From the NCBI GenBank assembly GCA_900541125.1, contig UQIK01000002.1, forward strand, positions 1 to 64,000: a stretch of 64,000 nucleotides of DNA, in the 5' to 3' direction. This document shows, in pieces, positions 49,278-58,228 of the stretch (position 1 is the first letter of the stretch; each line of letters begins with the position of its first letter). Below the pieces are notes generated by a model. The model did not search any database, had not been told where the DNA came from, and saw nothing but the letters and a program-made list of their open reading frames with translations. Origin of the DNA: an uncultured Collinsella sp. (GTDB lineage Bacteria; Actinomycetota; Coriobacteriia; Coriobacteriales; Coriobacteriaceae). A program made the translations under genes and the position numbers.

Positions 49278-49820
49278 TTACTCGTGAACGATCTCAACAT
49301 GGACGATCTCGTCGCCGGCACGCAGCTGCGAAATCACATCGAGACCCTCGACCGTGGTACCAAAGACGGTGTAACCGGAATCGAGGTTATGCTGGGCACC
49401 CAGGCAGAAGTAGAACTGCGAACCCGCGGAATCGGGGTCCATGGAGCGTGCCATGGCAAGGGCGCCATCGACATGGCTGTTGCGCGGATTGGTGGCAAAC
49501 TCGCCCTTGATGCAGTAGCCGGGGCCACCGGTACCGGGCATGCCGTCGGGGCCCTCAAGACCGGCAGCGACGTCGGCGCCGGACATATCGCGGGTATTGG
49601 GGTCGCCGCCCTGAATGACGAAGCCGGGAACATAGCGATGGAACTTAAGGCCATCGTAGAAACCCATCGTGGAAAGCTCGCAGAAGTTCGCGACATGAAT
49701 GGGAGCGCCCTCGCCGTCAAACTTGACCTTGATGGTACCCTTCGACGTCTCGATTACGGCGCACTCGTCGCCGGCAAGCTGATACTCGGGCGTGTAGAGC
49801 TCTTTCTTAAAACCAAACAT
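49278..49820 (-). CDS. cyclophilin-type peptidyl-prolyl isomerase
   Basis: 180 residues. FHRYVPGFVIQGGDP carries the catalytic Arg; MARSMDPDSAGSQFYFCLG and GYTVFGTTVEGLDVI are typical. No signal peptide, so probably cytoplasmic. ATG follows AAGGAA. Confidence 0.93.
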   Translation of the reverse strand: MFGFKKELYTPEYQLAGDECAVIETSKGTIKVKFDGEGAPIHVANFCELSTMGFYDGLKFHRYVPGFVIQGGDPNTRDMSGADVAAGLEGPDGMPGTGGPGYCIKGEFATNPRNSHVDGALAMARSMDPDSAGSQFYFCLGAQHNLDSGYTVFGTTVEGLDVISQLRAGDEIVHVEIVHE

Positions 49821-49927
49821 GTGGTTCCTTCCTCGTGCGTTTAAAGCATATTTGTACGAATTGTAGCAATAAGCATGCGCTTACATCAATTGCGCACGTA
49901 GGTTATGCCGACTATGGCGAACTAATT

Positions 49928-51070
49928 TTAGGAACGCTGCTGCGGCTTCCAGGAGCCCACGTTGGCGTCGTACTGATTCAGCGCGCTGTTGCCGCCCTGT
50001 GCGATGGGCGCCAGGATCTCGCTTTGGTGGGAACTCATCGACTCACCATCAGGAATGGCCAGCGAGATGTCCCAGCTCTGACAGATCACGTCGACGCGCT
50101 CGTACATCCACTCGGCAAGCTGCTTTAAGTGGGCGATGTCATCCGCATAGACCGTATCGTCTTGCACCTTAAGGTTGTTGAGCTCATCTTGCGTCTTTTT
50201 GATCTGGTCGCGCAAGGCGTAGGCACTCTGCGACAGTTCCTGACGGGCGGACAGCGGCGTTCGGAGATAGCCGTTGTTAAAAGAATCGATGACCTCGCCG
50301 ATCTGGTCCTCGTCACCGTAGGACACGATGGTCTGATACAGACCGTCGAGCCTGGTATAGAGCTGATCATCGGTGAGCACGGTTTCTTCCTGGACCACCT
50401 CGGCAGAATCGTCCTGCTTGGTATCGTCCTCAGTCGCCTCGCCCTTTTGGCGCGTGGGGAAGGTGGTTTGTGCAGCTTGGCCAAACTGGTCGTAGAAGCC
50501 AGGCATAACACCCATGGGATCGGTCGTCACGAACCAATAGGCACCGCCGCAAACGACGGCAAGGACCGCGATGACGATGAGCGGCTTGGGGATATGACGC
50601 TTGTGCTTGTGATAGGCGTCCTCGTCGGGATGCACCTTGCGCTTGGGTTTTTGAGCATCGTCATGCAGGGAAACGGGCGTGGGGATATCGACCTTAGGAA
50701 TACCGAAATCCTTATCGAAAGCCGGCAGCACGCAGGTCTCGTTAGGATCGGCGGCGTCCGAAAGCACCGCAGCGGCAGAGGCCGGCGCATGCGGCACCTC
50801 GGTATCGATCTGCTCTTGCGTTAGGCGCGGAAAGCCCGCCGTGCGGCCCGCTGCCAGGTCGGATGCAGCCGCGTCCTCGGAGAGGATACCCGGAGCGGGG
50901 CGTCCGCATTTGGGGCACGTGCGATCATGCGGGGAAAGACGGGCACCGCAGCCCTCGCAGAACACGAACTCGGTGTGCTCGGGACCATCGCCCGGACCCA
51001 CATAGGCGTTGCAGTAGGGGCAGAACGAGGCGCCGTCCTCGATAGTCTTAAGGCAATGCGGGCAGATCAC
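49928..51070 (-). CDS. double zinc-ribbon membrane protein
   Basis: 380 residues. Two zinc ribbons: CPHC...CPYC near the start and CEGC...CPKC after residue 40. A linker, then a membrane helix (PLIVIAVLAVVCGGAYWFV) and an external helical domain. Start GTG 51070 (MICPHCLKTIEDG) has AGAGGA upstream and is the usual N-terminus of such proteins; the frame to 51100 is longer but less likely. Role unknown, possibly a regulatory or scaffold membrane protein. Confidence 0.72.
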   Translation of the reverse strand: MICPHCLKTIEDGASFCPYCNAYVGPGDGPEHTEFVFCEGCGARLSPHDRTCPKCGRPAPGILSEDAAASDLAAGRTAGFPRLTQEQIDTEVPHAPASAAAVLSDAADPNETCVLPAFDKDFGIPKVDIPTPVSLHDDAQKPKRKVHPDEDAYHKHKRHIPKPLIVIAVLAVVCGGAYWFVTTDPMGVMPGFYDQFGQAAQTTFPTRQKGEATEDDTKQDDSAEVVQEETVLTDDQLYTRLDGLYQTIVSYGDEDQIGEVIDSFNNGYLRTPLSARQELSQSAYALRDQIKKTQDELNNLKVQDDTVYADDIAHLKQLAEWMYERVDVICQSWDISLAIPDGESMSSHQSEILAPIAQGGNSALNQYDANVGSWKPQQRS

Positions 51071-51173
51071 GGCATCCTCTTTTCGAAGCAATTCAAACAA
51101 TCGAGGTTAGAGCATAACATCGCCACGGCCCCACAGGAGCAAGGCACCAATTCAACATCGCCAGGGCGCGTAG

Positions 51174-53897
51174 TTACTTCTTCTTTTTGCTTGGCATCGA
51201 AACTTTGATGCCTTGGGCGGACTTGGTCACGCGAGAGCGCTTGGCTCCGGTACCCTTCTTTTTCTTGGGCTGGGTCTGCGCCACGCCCTCGAGTGCACGG
51301 GCCTCGGCCTCGCGGACAGTGCGCGCCTCACGGCGCTGCGCCATATCGACGGCAACGCGCTTGGCAAAACGCTCCGCCGTCGAACCCGTCGAGCTCACCT
51401 TACCGCCACCGCGACCCAGGCGGACGCGCACACCGCGGCCAAAACCAGTTGCGGCATGACGACGACGCGGCTTAAGCGAATCCATCATCGTGGCGAGCTT
51501 AAAGAACACCGAGCAGGTAAAGGCCACGATGACAGCCAAGATAACCATCTGGCCCATCGTCAGGTTGGCAATAGACAGCAGCTTCGGGAATCCGATAACG
51601 CCCGTCAGGATGCCGGCGACTACAAACACAAAGAGCACCACACGTAGGGGCGTGAGAGGCTGCGAGATGCGCCAGATCAGGCTGACGCTCGCAGCGCACG
51701 ACGTAAGCAGGCACATCGTAGACAGCGTGAGCTGGTTAAAGCCAAACACGCGCGCCACAAAGATATCGAGCGCCGCAGCCAAAATGACCGCAATCGACGC
51801 CGGCAGTGCCCGCTTGAGCACGTTGGTCAAAAACGCACCCTTCACGCGAGCATTGTTGGGCTCCAGGCCCAACACAAAGCCCGGCGCGCCGATGCAGAAG
51901 AAGTTAATGAGCGTCATCTGGATGGGCTCGAAGGGGTACGGCGGCAGCGCGATGCACAGCGCCGCCAGGCCCATCGAGAACAGCGTCTTGGTCAAGAACA
52001 GCGAAGCCGAACGCTGCAGGTTGTTGATGGAGCGACGGCCCTCGGCCACCACAGCAGGCATCGAGGCAAAGTCGTTGTCAACGAGTACGATCTCGGCCAC
52101 GTTGCGCGCGGCATCGGAGCCGGCCGCCATGGCGACGGAGCAGTCGGCCTCCTTGAGTGCCAACACGTCGTTGACGCCGTCACCCGTCATGGCCACGGTG
52201 TGCCCGCGGCGCTTGAGCGCCTGCACGAGCTCGCGCTTCTGCTGCGGGGTCACACGACCAAAGACATGGTAGCGGTCCACTGCGGCGTCGAGCTTGGCCG
52301 GCGTATCGAGCGTCGTGGCGTCCACATAAGCGTCCGCCCCCGGCACGCCCACCACGCGCGCGATCGACGACACCGTACGCGGGTCGTCGCCGCTGATCAC
52401 GTTGAGGGTCACGCCCTGTTCGTTAAAGTAGCCGATGGTCTCGGCCGCCGAGGTACGAATCTCGTCGCGGATGGTCACAAAGCCCACGGGCTCGGCCTCG
52501 CCCACCATATCGCCATCGAGCGTAAAGCCTTCCACGCGCGCCACCACGAGCACGCGGCAGGTATCGGCAAGCTCGGCGACACGGTTCTCGACCTGCGAAA
52601 ACACACGATCAGAGAGCACAAACTGCGCGGCGCCCATCACATAGGAACCCTGCGCAAACGACGCGCCGCTCCACTTTTTGGAGGACGAGAACGGAATGAC
52701 CGACAGCGGCTCAGACACCTCGACCGGGCGATCGGCGTAATAGTTGAGCAGCGCCTGACAGGTCTCGTTGGCATCGGCCGAAGTCGCACGCGCGACGTTA
52801 GCCAGCGCAAAATCGAGCACCGTGGTATCGACGGGAACGGCCGCCTCGTCCGAGCCGACGCCTAGGCTCACGCCCTCAACCGGCAGCGGATACGTGCCCT
52901 CGACCTCCATGCGGCCCGACGTGATGGTGCCCGTCTTGTCCAGGCACAGCACGTCGACGCGAGCGAGCGTCTCGATGCAGTAGAGCTGCTGCGCCAGCAC
53001 CTTGCGGCGGGCCAGGCGCACCGTGGCGATGGCGAGCACCGACGAGGTCAGCAGCACCAGGCCTTGCGGGATCATGCCCAGCAGGGCGCCCACCGTGGAC
53101 AGCAGCGCCGACGAAGGCACATGACCAGCCAACAGCTCGGAGAAGCACCACGAAAGCGCGCTATCGCCCGGGGTTCCCGCGGCATCCCACAGCTCGCTCA
53201 CGCTCGAGGCAAACAACGCCAAACCGAGCGGGATCATGATGATGCTCGCAAAGCGCACGATGGCGTTAAGCGCGTTCATGATCTCGGAATTGACCTTTTT
53301 GACGTACTTGGCCTCGTTATTAATTTTGGCCACGTAGTTGTCGGCGCCGACATGGATCACGCGGGCGCGCAGCAGGCCCGAGTCGATAAAGCTGCCGCTC
53401 ATGAGCTCGGAACCGGGCTGTTTCTTAATAAGGTCGCTCTCGCCCGTCAGCAGACTCTCGTTCACGAGCGCCTCGCCCGAAACCACCACGGCGTCAGCGG
53501 GAATCTGATCGCCGCGCCCCAGGCGGATGATGTCGTCGAGCACGATCTGGTCCAGGTCGAGCTCCACCTCGGCACCGTCGCGCACCGCGATGGCTTTCTT
53601 GGAGGTCAGCAGCGTGAGCTTATCGACCATCTTCTTGGAACGCATGGACTGAATGACGCCAATAGCGGTATTGAGGAACACCACGAACAGGAACGTCAGA
53701 TTCTTAAACGAACCGGTCAAAATAACCAGGAACGCCAAGATCACGTTGATCAAATTGAACAACGTGCAGAGGTTCTCGATGATGAGCTCTTTGACCGACT
53801 TGGTCTTGAGCTCCATGTTGCGGTTGATCTTACCGGCGGCGATGCGCTCCTCGACCTCGGCGGTCGAGAGTCCGCGCTCGATATCCGTTGCTGCCAT
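51174..53897 (-). CDS. cation-transporting P-type ATPase (CtpE-like)
   Basis: About 907 residues. SLLTGES is the actuator motif, CLDKTGTITSG holds the phosphorylated Asp, GDGVNDVLALKEAD is the hinge, and around ten membrane helices follow the P2-like pattern. MIPQGL in place of PEGL in membrane helix 4 matches the CtpE group, which moves Ca2+ in mycobacteria; substrate here is inference. The C-terminal tail is very basic (ends KKKK). ATG 53897 is chosen though its Shine-Dalgarno is weak. A terminator-like hairpin lies 29 bases upstream. Confidence 0.88.
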   Translation of the reverse strand: MAATDIERGLSTAEVEERIAAGKINRNMELKTKSVKELIIENLCTLFNLINVILAFLVILTGSFKNLTFLFVVFLNTAIGVIQSMRSKKMVDKLTLLTSKKAIAVRDGAEVELDLDQIVLDDIIRLGRGDQIPADAVVVSGEALVNESLLTGESDLIKKQPGSELMSGSFIDSGLLRARVIHVGADNYVAKINNEAKYVKKVNSEIMNALNAIVRFASIIMIPLGLALFASSVSELWDAAGTPGDSALSWCFSELLAGHVPSSALLSTVGALLGMIPQGLVLLTSSVLAIATVRLARRKVLAQQLYCIETLARVDVLCLDKTGTITSGRMEVEGTYPLPVEGVSLGVGSDEAAVPVDTTVLDFALANVARATSADANETCQALLNYYADRPVEVSEPLSVIPFSSSKKWSGASFAQGSYVMGAAQFVLSDRVFSQVENRVAELADTCRVLVVARVEGFTLDGDMVGEAEPVGFVTIRDEIRTSAAETIGYFNEQGVTLNVISGDDPRTVSSIARVVGVPGADAYVDATTLDTPAKLDAAVDRYHVFGRVTPQQKRELVQALKRRGHTVAMTGDGVNDVLALKEADCSVAMAAGSDAARNVAEIVLVDNDFASMPAVVAEGRRSINNLQRSASLFLTKTLFSMGLAALCIALPPYPFEPIQMTLINFFCIGAPGFVLGLEPNNARVKGAFLTNVLKRALPASIAVILAAALDIFVARVFGFNQLTLSTMCLLTSCAASVSLIWRISQPLTPLRVVLFVFVVAGILTGVIGFPKLLSIANLTMGQMVILAVIVAFTCSVFFKLATMMDSLKPRRRHAATGFGRGVRVRLGRGGGKVSSTGSTAERFAKRVAVDMAQRREARTVREAEARALEGVAQTQPKKKKGTGAKRSRVTKSAQGIKVSMPSKKKK

Positions 53898-53925
53898 ACC
53901 ACGTCCCATCACGTCGCGTCGGTAT

Positions 53926-53961
53926 AAGAAAAACCGCCCGGACCATGCGAGGTTCGGACGG
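53926..53961 (-). terminator. intrinsic terminator or attenuator upstream of the P-type ATPase
   Basis: On the minus strand CCGTCCGAACC pairs with GGTCCGGGCGG (plus arms 53951-53961 and 53934-53944, one mismatch, one G-U), followed by TTTTTCTT. It lies in the ATPase 5' region, so it may be an attenuator, or it may block read-through from the prophage. Confidence 0.65.
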
Positions 53962-54074
53962 TCTTACGTTCGATGGTGCCCCGTCTGCATAGATTCTAGA
54001 ACCGAGATCTGCGCCGTTGGGACCGTCGTGCTGCTCAGGATACCACGGGCGGCGTAGCGACACCTTTTCTCGAG
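53962..54074. other. chromosome-prophage junction region
   Basis: No gene seen. It lies between the ATPase terminator and the last prophage terminator and most likely contains the attachment site, but no tRNA or repeat core can be recognised without the other end of the prophage. Confidence 0.35.
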
Positions 54075-54104
54075 AAAAAACCCGCCCGGGAAAACCCGAG
54101 CGGG
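54075..54104 (-). terminator. late-operon terminator of the prophage
   Basis: On the minus strand CCCGCTCGGG, TTTT, CCCGGGCGGG, then six T. A strong rho-independent terminator seven bases after the last small gene. Confidence 0.85.
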
Positions 54105-54110
54105 CTGCGG

Positions 54111-54200
54111 CTAATGCCGGTTGATGCTCACGATGCAGAGCCCGATTGTCGCCACGGTGCCGCCGAAGAGCGAGCCGAGCACGAATGCCAACGCGATCAT
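54111..54200 (-). CDS. 29-residue phage membrane peptide (DUF3789-like)
   Basis: ATG 54200 to TAG 54111 encodes [20 protein letters not shown] followed by nine residues ending in SINRH: one hydrophobic helix with a glycine-rich face and a Cys near its end. Very short phage proteins of this type, called DUF3789, follow lysins or holins in Firmicutes and Actinobacteria phages. It starts one base after the endolysin stop without its own ribosome site, so it is translated by coupling. It could be a spanin-like, holin-helper or superinfection-exclusion peptide; this is inference. Confidence 0.55.
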   Translation of the reverse strand: MIALAFVLGSLFGGTVATIGLCIVSINRH

Positions 54201-54201
54201 G

Positions 54202-55266
54202 CTAGTACGGGTTGCCGTCGGTGACGCACACCTGCAAGCGGTCGAGCGGCTCACCATAGAAACCGGCGTAGTCGTCGCCGCCGTAGGTGGAGCCGTCGTC
54301 GCACACGGTATCGAGCCATCCGACGCGTGCGGTGGTCTGCGAGCGGTACCACGCCTGCTTGTATTCCTCGCCGCCCGGGGTCACGTAGTACATGCGCACG
54401 CCGTCGATGGTATGACCGACGACACCCGCGCAGCCGTTCACGGTGTCGTTGCGGTCGCCCTTGGAAACGTAATCGAGCCAGCCGTCCTCGATGGTATGCA
54501 CCTGATACTTGAGCGTGCCGCGGTCGACGCGTGCGCACAGCAGGTCGTGCTGTCGACACGGATACCCTGCAAAGCCGTTGTCCCCGGCGCCGAAGTCGGT
54601 CACCTCGTCCAGCCAGCCGCCGCCCTTGAGGTGGAGGGAGTAGTGGACGGGGACACGCTTGCCAGATGCCTTCGAGAAGCCGCCGGATGCCGCCTGAGCG
54701 GGCTTTGCCGCGGCAGGCTTAGCGGCGGTGGAGGGGGCTGGTGCCTTGCCGCCCTTCATGGCGTCATACCACGCCTGGGCGCGCTGCATGTAATGGTCGC
54801 GCTGGGAGCCCGCAAGCTCGCCGGGGCAGGCCGTGGCGCTCCAATAGCGGTGCGGGAAGACGTTCTTGCACCACTCGGGACGACCGAGGCCGTAGTACAG
54901 GCACAGGGCTGCGACCAGATGCGCGCCGCTTTCGATTGCCTTCTCGTGCACCGTCCATGGGTTTGAGCCGCTGTTGGCGTGCTCAATCGAGATAGTCGTG
55001 TCGTTGCCGCGTCCGGTGCCGATTCCGTCGCCGCAGGCGTAGGCGCGGTCGGTGTCGTTGACGTGCTGCACGATGTAGCCGTTGCGGTCAACCGAGTAGT
55101 GCGCCGAGCAGCCGTTGGCACCCCAGATGCCGTTGCACTGGCTGGCGTTGAGGTCGCCGGCCATGTGGTGGATGGTCACGCCCCTGATGCCGAACGGGCG
55201 GCCTGCGGAGAAGTTGCGCCCCAGAAGCTTGTACTCGTCCGGTTGGACGTTTGCGAAGTCTGCCAT
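54202..55266 (-). CDS. phage endolysin, N-acetylmuramoyl-L-alanine amidase with ChW-type repeats
   Basis: Lyses the host wall. Amidase_2/PGRP-type domain: [10 protein letters not shown] (zinc His), ISIEHANSG, and [12 protein letters not shown] near residue 145. An Ala/Pro/Lys linker follows, then two hydrophobic-Trp-type repeats ([31 protein letters not shown]) and GWLDTV, likely wall binding. 354 residues from ATG 55266, seven bases after AAGGAGG, overlapping the holin stop by one base (TAATG). No signal peptide, so it needs the holin. Confidence 0.9.
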   Translation of the reverse strand: MADFANVQPDEYKLLGRNFSAGRPFGIRGVTIHHMAGDLNASQCNGIWGANGCSAHYSVDRNGYIVQHVNDTDRAYACGDGIGTGRGNDTTISIEHANSGSNPWTVHEKAIESGAHLVAALCLYYGLGRPEWCKNVFPHRYWSATACPGELAGSQRDHYMQRAQAWYDAMKGGKAPAPSTAAKPAAAKPAQAASGGFSKASGKRVPVHYSLHLKGGGWLDEVTDFGAGDNGFAGYPCRQHDLLCARVDRGTLKYQVHTIEDGWLDYVSKGDRNDTVNGCAGVVGHTIDGVRMYYVTPGGEEYKQAWYRSQTTARVGWLDTVCDDGSTYGGDDYAGFYGEPLDRLQVCVTDGNPY

Positions 55267-55571
55267 TAGTCCTCCTTGATGTCGCCGAGCGCCAGCAGGG
55301 CGTCCAGCCATTTGTCCGTGATGCCGACTGATTTGAAGGCCGCATAGGCCACCTGAACGCCGCCGACTGCGGCGAAGATGGACGTCACCCACGCCGAGGG
55401 TTCGGTCGGGACGCCGCCCGACATGGCCGTGAGGGCGCCGCATCCCGCCGAGACGGCGATGGCCGTCCAGCGGGCGACATTGCCCGTCATCGCCTTCGTC
55501 TTGATGGCCTGCACGATGTACGGCACGACCAGCACCGTGCACACCGTGAGGCCCGCCTGGATCTCATTCAT
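55266..55571 (-). CDS. phage holin
   Basis: 101 residues with two or three hydrophobic segments (AGLTVCTVLVVPYIVQAI, WTAIAVSAGCGALTAM, WVTSIFAAVGGVQVAYAAF) and a charged C-terminus, the pattern of small phage holins. Directly before the endolysin. ATG follows AGGAG. Confidence 0.78.
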   Translation of the reverse strand: MNEIQAGLTVCTVLVVPYIVQAIKTKAMTGNVARWTAIAVSAGCGALTAMSGGVPTEPSAWVTSIFAAVGGVQVAYAAFKSVGITDKWLDALLALGDIKED

Positions 55572-55581
55572 TCGATTGCTC

Positions 55582-55995
55582 CTATCTGTCGGATTCCTTG
55601 CTGTAGATCAGGTCGACGCGGTCGCAGATGTGGTCGACCTTCTCCGCCATTCCCTGGCTGCGCGCTTGGCTGTGGGCCAAGTCGTTGTGCAGGACTTCGT
55701 TGGACGCCACAACCGACTCCATGAGGGTCTTCATGGCCTCCATGAGCGAGTTGCTGCGTTCCATTTGCGCGGCAATGCGGCCCTCCATCTGCGAGCGTTC
55801 GCGGTCCCGCTGCGCGCGTTCGTCGACCTCGGCTTGCTTTCGCTCCTCGCGCTTGAGGTCGATGTTCGCCTTGCGCTCGTTCTGGACCTTGTACTCGGCC
55901 AAAAATTGCCTACCGAAATAGAAAGCGATCAGCGCCAGCAGGACGCCACCGAGCCATCCCGGCCCATATGGCGCAAAGAGCTTGAGCACTTCCAT
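55582..55995 (-). CDS. phage membrane-anchored coiled-coil protein
   Basis: 137 residues from ATG 55995 (MEVLKLFAPYGPGWLG), nine bases after AGGAGG; the frame to 56079 is a shadow. One membrane helix (GWLGGVLLALIAFYFGRQF) then a long charged coiled coil. Found upstream of holin, so a lysis-accessory or hemolysin-XhlA-type role is possible. Confidence 0.7.
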   Translation of the reverse strand: MEVLKLFAPYGPGWLGGVLLALIAFYFGRQFLAEYKVQNERKANIDLKREERKQAEVDERAQRDRERSQMEGRIAAQMERSNSLMEAMKTLMESVVASNEVLHNDLAHSQARSQGMAEKVDHICDRVDLIYSKESDR

Positions 55996-56015
55996 CCTGA
56001 GCGCCCTCCTTCCGC

Positions 56016-56183
56016 CTATTCGGCCGTGTACTCCTCGCCGGTGATCTCCTTGTACTCGTCGGCGGTAATCCACTTGCACTCGACTGCCTTATGCACTCGT
56101 GCCTTGCTCCAAAGAGGTCGGTCGTAGTACTTCTTGACGAGCGCGAAGTGCTTGGAGTGCTCGTCGGTCTTCTTCGTCGGCAT
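56016..56183 (-). CDS. XkdX-family phage protein
   Basis: 55 residues, too short for usual ORF lists. VKKYYDRPLWSKARVHKAV and KWITADEYKEITGEEY match the XkdX pattern found after tail genes in Firmicutes and Actinobacteria phages. ATG overlaps the upstream stop (TAATG). Function unknown. Confidence 0.75.
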   Translation of the reverse strand: MPTKKTDEHSKHFALVKKYYDRPLWSKARVHKAVECKWITADEYKEITGEEYTAE

Positions 56184-56509
56184 TACTGGTCACCTCCGAC
56201 CGTCATGAGCAGGTAGTCGATGTTTGCCGTGTTCTGCTCGGTCTGCGTCGGCTGCGACGCCTGCTCGCGCATCTGGTCGAGCAGCGCCGATACGTCGGGC
56301 GTCTCGCCGCCGTCGTAGGCGGCGAGCGCCGCGGTGTAGGCGAGCTTTCGCGCCTTCCGCTCAGCGTACTCGTCATCGTCGATAACGCCCGCGTCGTGCG
56401 CCGCGTCGGGGTCGCCGATCTGCGACAGCAGATCGCGCAGGGCGTTGACCTCGGCCATGGTGCCATCTTGAAGCTCGTTGGGGCGCGGCGTGTCTTCCTC
56501 AGTGTCCAT
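56183..56509 (-). CDS. phage protein of unknown function
   Basis: 108 residues, acidic, no membrane segment. DDDEYAERKARKLAYTAALAAYDGG is helical and Ala-rich (written in parts: DDDEYAERKARK, LAYTAALAAYDGG). ATG follows GAGGAG. Between the RT and XkdX, perhaps a tail accessory protein. Unrecognised. Confidence 0.7.
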   Translation of the reverse strand: MDTEEDTPRPNELQDGTMAEVNALRDLLSQIGDPDAAHDAGVIDDDEYAERKARKLAYTAALAAYDGGETPDVSALLDQMREQASQPTQTEQNTANIDYLLMTVGGDQ

Positions 56510-56679
56510 GCGGACTCCTCTCTTGTCGGGGAATGTGCCGCCATCGTATTAGCGCCGTGAGATTGCCGAGCCGCTTTGATGGGCGCAAAGGAAGAAGGCG
56601 CGCCGCAGCACACCTTCGATGCTTCTGTTATTTCGCAGCCGCTTCGCTTAGGCCGCTGCTTTGAGTTGCCGGTTCTCAG

Positions 56680-57873
56680 CTATTGCGAGGGCTTGCTTCC
56701 GCTTGAATCGTCCCTCTGGTTGGCCTGCATTGAGTACCCCCCCCCCTGCGCGAGATTTCCGAACAGGCTGCGGTACAGCGCGTCCATGGCCCGCACGCTG
56801 CGGTGCGCGTTCAGCCGTTTCATGCCGCCGCGCCAGCTCTGGTAGCTCTGCTCCACCTGCTCGGGGGTCATGACGCCATCGGCGACCATGCGGGCCATCT
56901 TCTTGAGCTTGCGGCGCTCCCGCGTTATGGAGTCTCGGCACGGCTTCACGACTATGCGGCCCGTCTCCGTGTAGAAGATGCGCTTCTTCAGCCACGTGAA
57001 GCCGCGCGACAGCTTCACCATGCGGGTCTTGCGCGGGTTCAGCCCTATGCCCAGCTCGGCGCACTTGCGCCCTATCAGCAGCAGGCACACCTGCAGGTAC
57101 TCCTTGCTCTCGTGTATGAGGTAGAAGTCGTCCATGTACCGCCCGTACGCCTCGGGGCGCAGCATCTCGGTCACGTAGTGGTCGATGCGGTTGGGGTGCG
57201 CCACCGCGCATATCTGGTTCGGCTCGCTGCCCAGCCCCAGGCCCACCTCGCCCTGCGCGTCAATCAGGCGGTGCTCAAGGTCGATTACTCGCGGATCGAG
57301 CAGCGCGGCAGCCACCTGCTCCTTGACGGGGCCGTGCGCTATGCGGGCGAAGTAGTCGGAAAAGTCGCCGAGCAGTATGTAGCCATCGCCGCCGTGCCTC
57401 CTCCAGTTGTCGGCCAGGTGGCGCTTGAGCAGTTTCAGGGCGTAGTCGGTGCCGCGCCCCTTTATGTTCGCGGAGTTGGCGGCTATGAGAGTGGGGACTA
57501 TGGCGGGAACGAGCGCGTTTTGTGCCAGGGACTTCTGTACCACGCGCTCGGGGAAGTGCACGGCGCTGATATGGCGCAGCTTTCCGCGCTCCCACAGGTC
57601 GAACCGTATGAAGCCCCGGCATATGTCGCGCCCCTCCAAAAGGTCGCGGCGGGACAGGACGGCGTTGCGCAGGTAGCTTTTCATGTATCGCTGCGTGGAT
57701 GCCTTCCACATCACGCCGCGCGCGGCCTGCTTCGATGCCTTGCACAGGCTGTTGAGGTCGGCCACGGTATCAAGCGTGCACGCCTTGACGCGCTCGGCCT
57801 TGGCCTGCGCGCGCTTCTCCTCGCGGCGCTTGCGGCGCGCCGCCCGCCTTTGCTCGGAGTTCACAGGAGGCAC
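56680..57873 (-). CDS. DGR-type reverse transcriptase
   Basis: 397 residues. Motif YMDD (about 246-249) is the RT catalytic pair, the first Asp lies in LLGDFSDYF (about 167-174), and LGSEPNQ (about 214-220) fits the DGR-type LGxxxxQ motif. A basic N-terminus (Lys/Arg-rich, residues 8-30) precedes the fingers. It copies the template repeat upstream and, in known DGRs, misincorporates at adenines. GTG 57873 is chosen; a second GTG 12 bases later is possible. A run of ten G at 56737-56746 near the 3' end can change the C-terminus. Confidence 0.93.
   Translation of the reverse strand: MPPVNSEQRRAARRKRREEKRAQAKAERVKACTLDTVADLNSLCKASKQAARGVMWKASTQRYMKSYLRNAVLSRRDLLEGRDICRGFIRFDLWERGKLRHISAVHFPERVVQKSLAQNALVPAIVPTLIAANSANIKGRGTDYALKLLKRHLADNWRRHGGDGYILLGDFSDYFARIAHGPVKEQVAAALLDPRVIDLEHRLIDAQGEVGLGLGSEPNQICAVAHPNRIDHYVTEMLRPEAYGRYMDDFYLIHESKEYLQVCLLLIGRKCAELGIGLNPRKTRMVKLSRGFTWLKKRIFYTETGRIVVKPCRDSITRERRKLKKMARMVADGVMTPEQVEQSYQSWRGGMKRLNAHRSVRAMDALYRSLFGNLAQGGGYSMQANQRDDSSGSKPSQ
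56737..56746. repeat. run of ten C (G on coding strand) inside the RT gene
   Basis: Ten G on the RT coding strand encode the glycines of AQGGGYSMQ. With eleven G the tail becomes VLNAGQPEGRFKRKQALAIA and more, basic; with nine it becomes GTQCRPTRGTIQAEASPRNS. The long homopolymer is unusual in this genome and prone to slippage. Confidence 0.65.
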
Positions 57874-58228
57874 CCCGCGCGGCTTGCAATGTGGCTCTGG
57901 CAGCCGCTTGAGGTATGGCCATGAAACGCGGCGAAGCCACGGAGCGCCGCGCCATGCAAGCAGCGTCCGGCCACCCTCGCGGGGTGCGTATTTACGGGCG
58001 CATGCCCGGCGGTCGCGCCTTCCTTCCTCTTCGCGCTCTGCTTTCGGCCCTGGGGCCTACTCGGTCTGGCAATAAGGGAATCCGGGGCGGGGACGAACCC
58101 AGACGTTCGTCGCCGAGTTGTAGTTGGCATTGCCGTTGTTGTTGACATAGCACACGTTGGACGCGGAGCCCGACGCAACGGAACGCAGCCACCAATTGTA
58201 CCGATAAACAAGGCGCGACCGCCGTCCA
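57874..58228. other. spacer between RT and accessory gene, including the template repeat
   Basis: 355 bases with no convincing gene: the overlapping minus ORFs here are shadows of the TR. The TR occupies 58077-58204; the remainder up to the RT start may be the RT leader or a non-coding RNA, as in other DGRs. Confidence 0.5.
58077..58204 (-). repeat. DGR template repeat (TR)
   Basis: The minus strand here reads as WWLRSVASGSASNVC and VNNNGNANYNSATNV and VWVRPRPG in one frame, rich in Asn AAC/AAT codons, and aligns over about 128 bases to the end of the target gene (58814-58941). The A-rich codons are exactly those that differ in the variable copy. It lies 24 bases after the accessory gene and upstream of the RT. 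Confidence 0.85.

Noticed and set aside
53962..54074. Specific attachment-site core
   Set aside because: Without the other prophage end no duplicated core can be shown.
56648..57211. 187-residue minus-strand ORF overlapping the RT
   Set aside because: Most of it is RT antiframe. Only its last part, after the G run, matters as a possible alternative RT tail.
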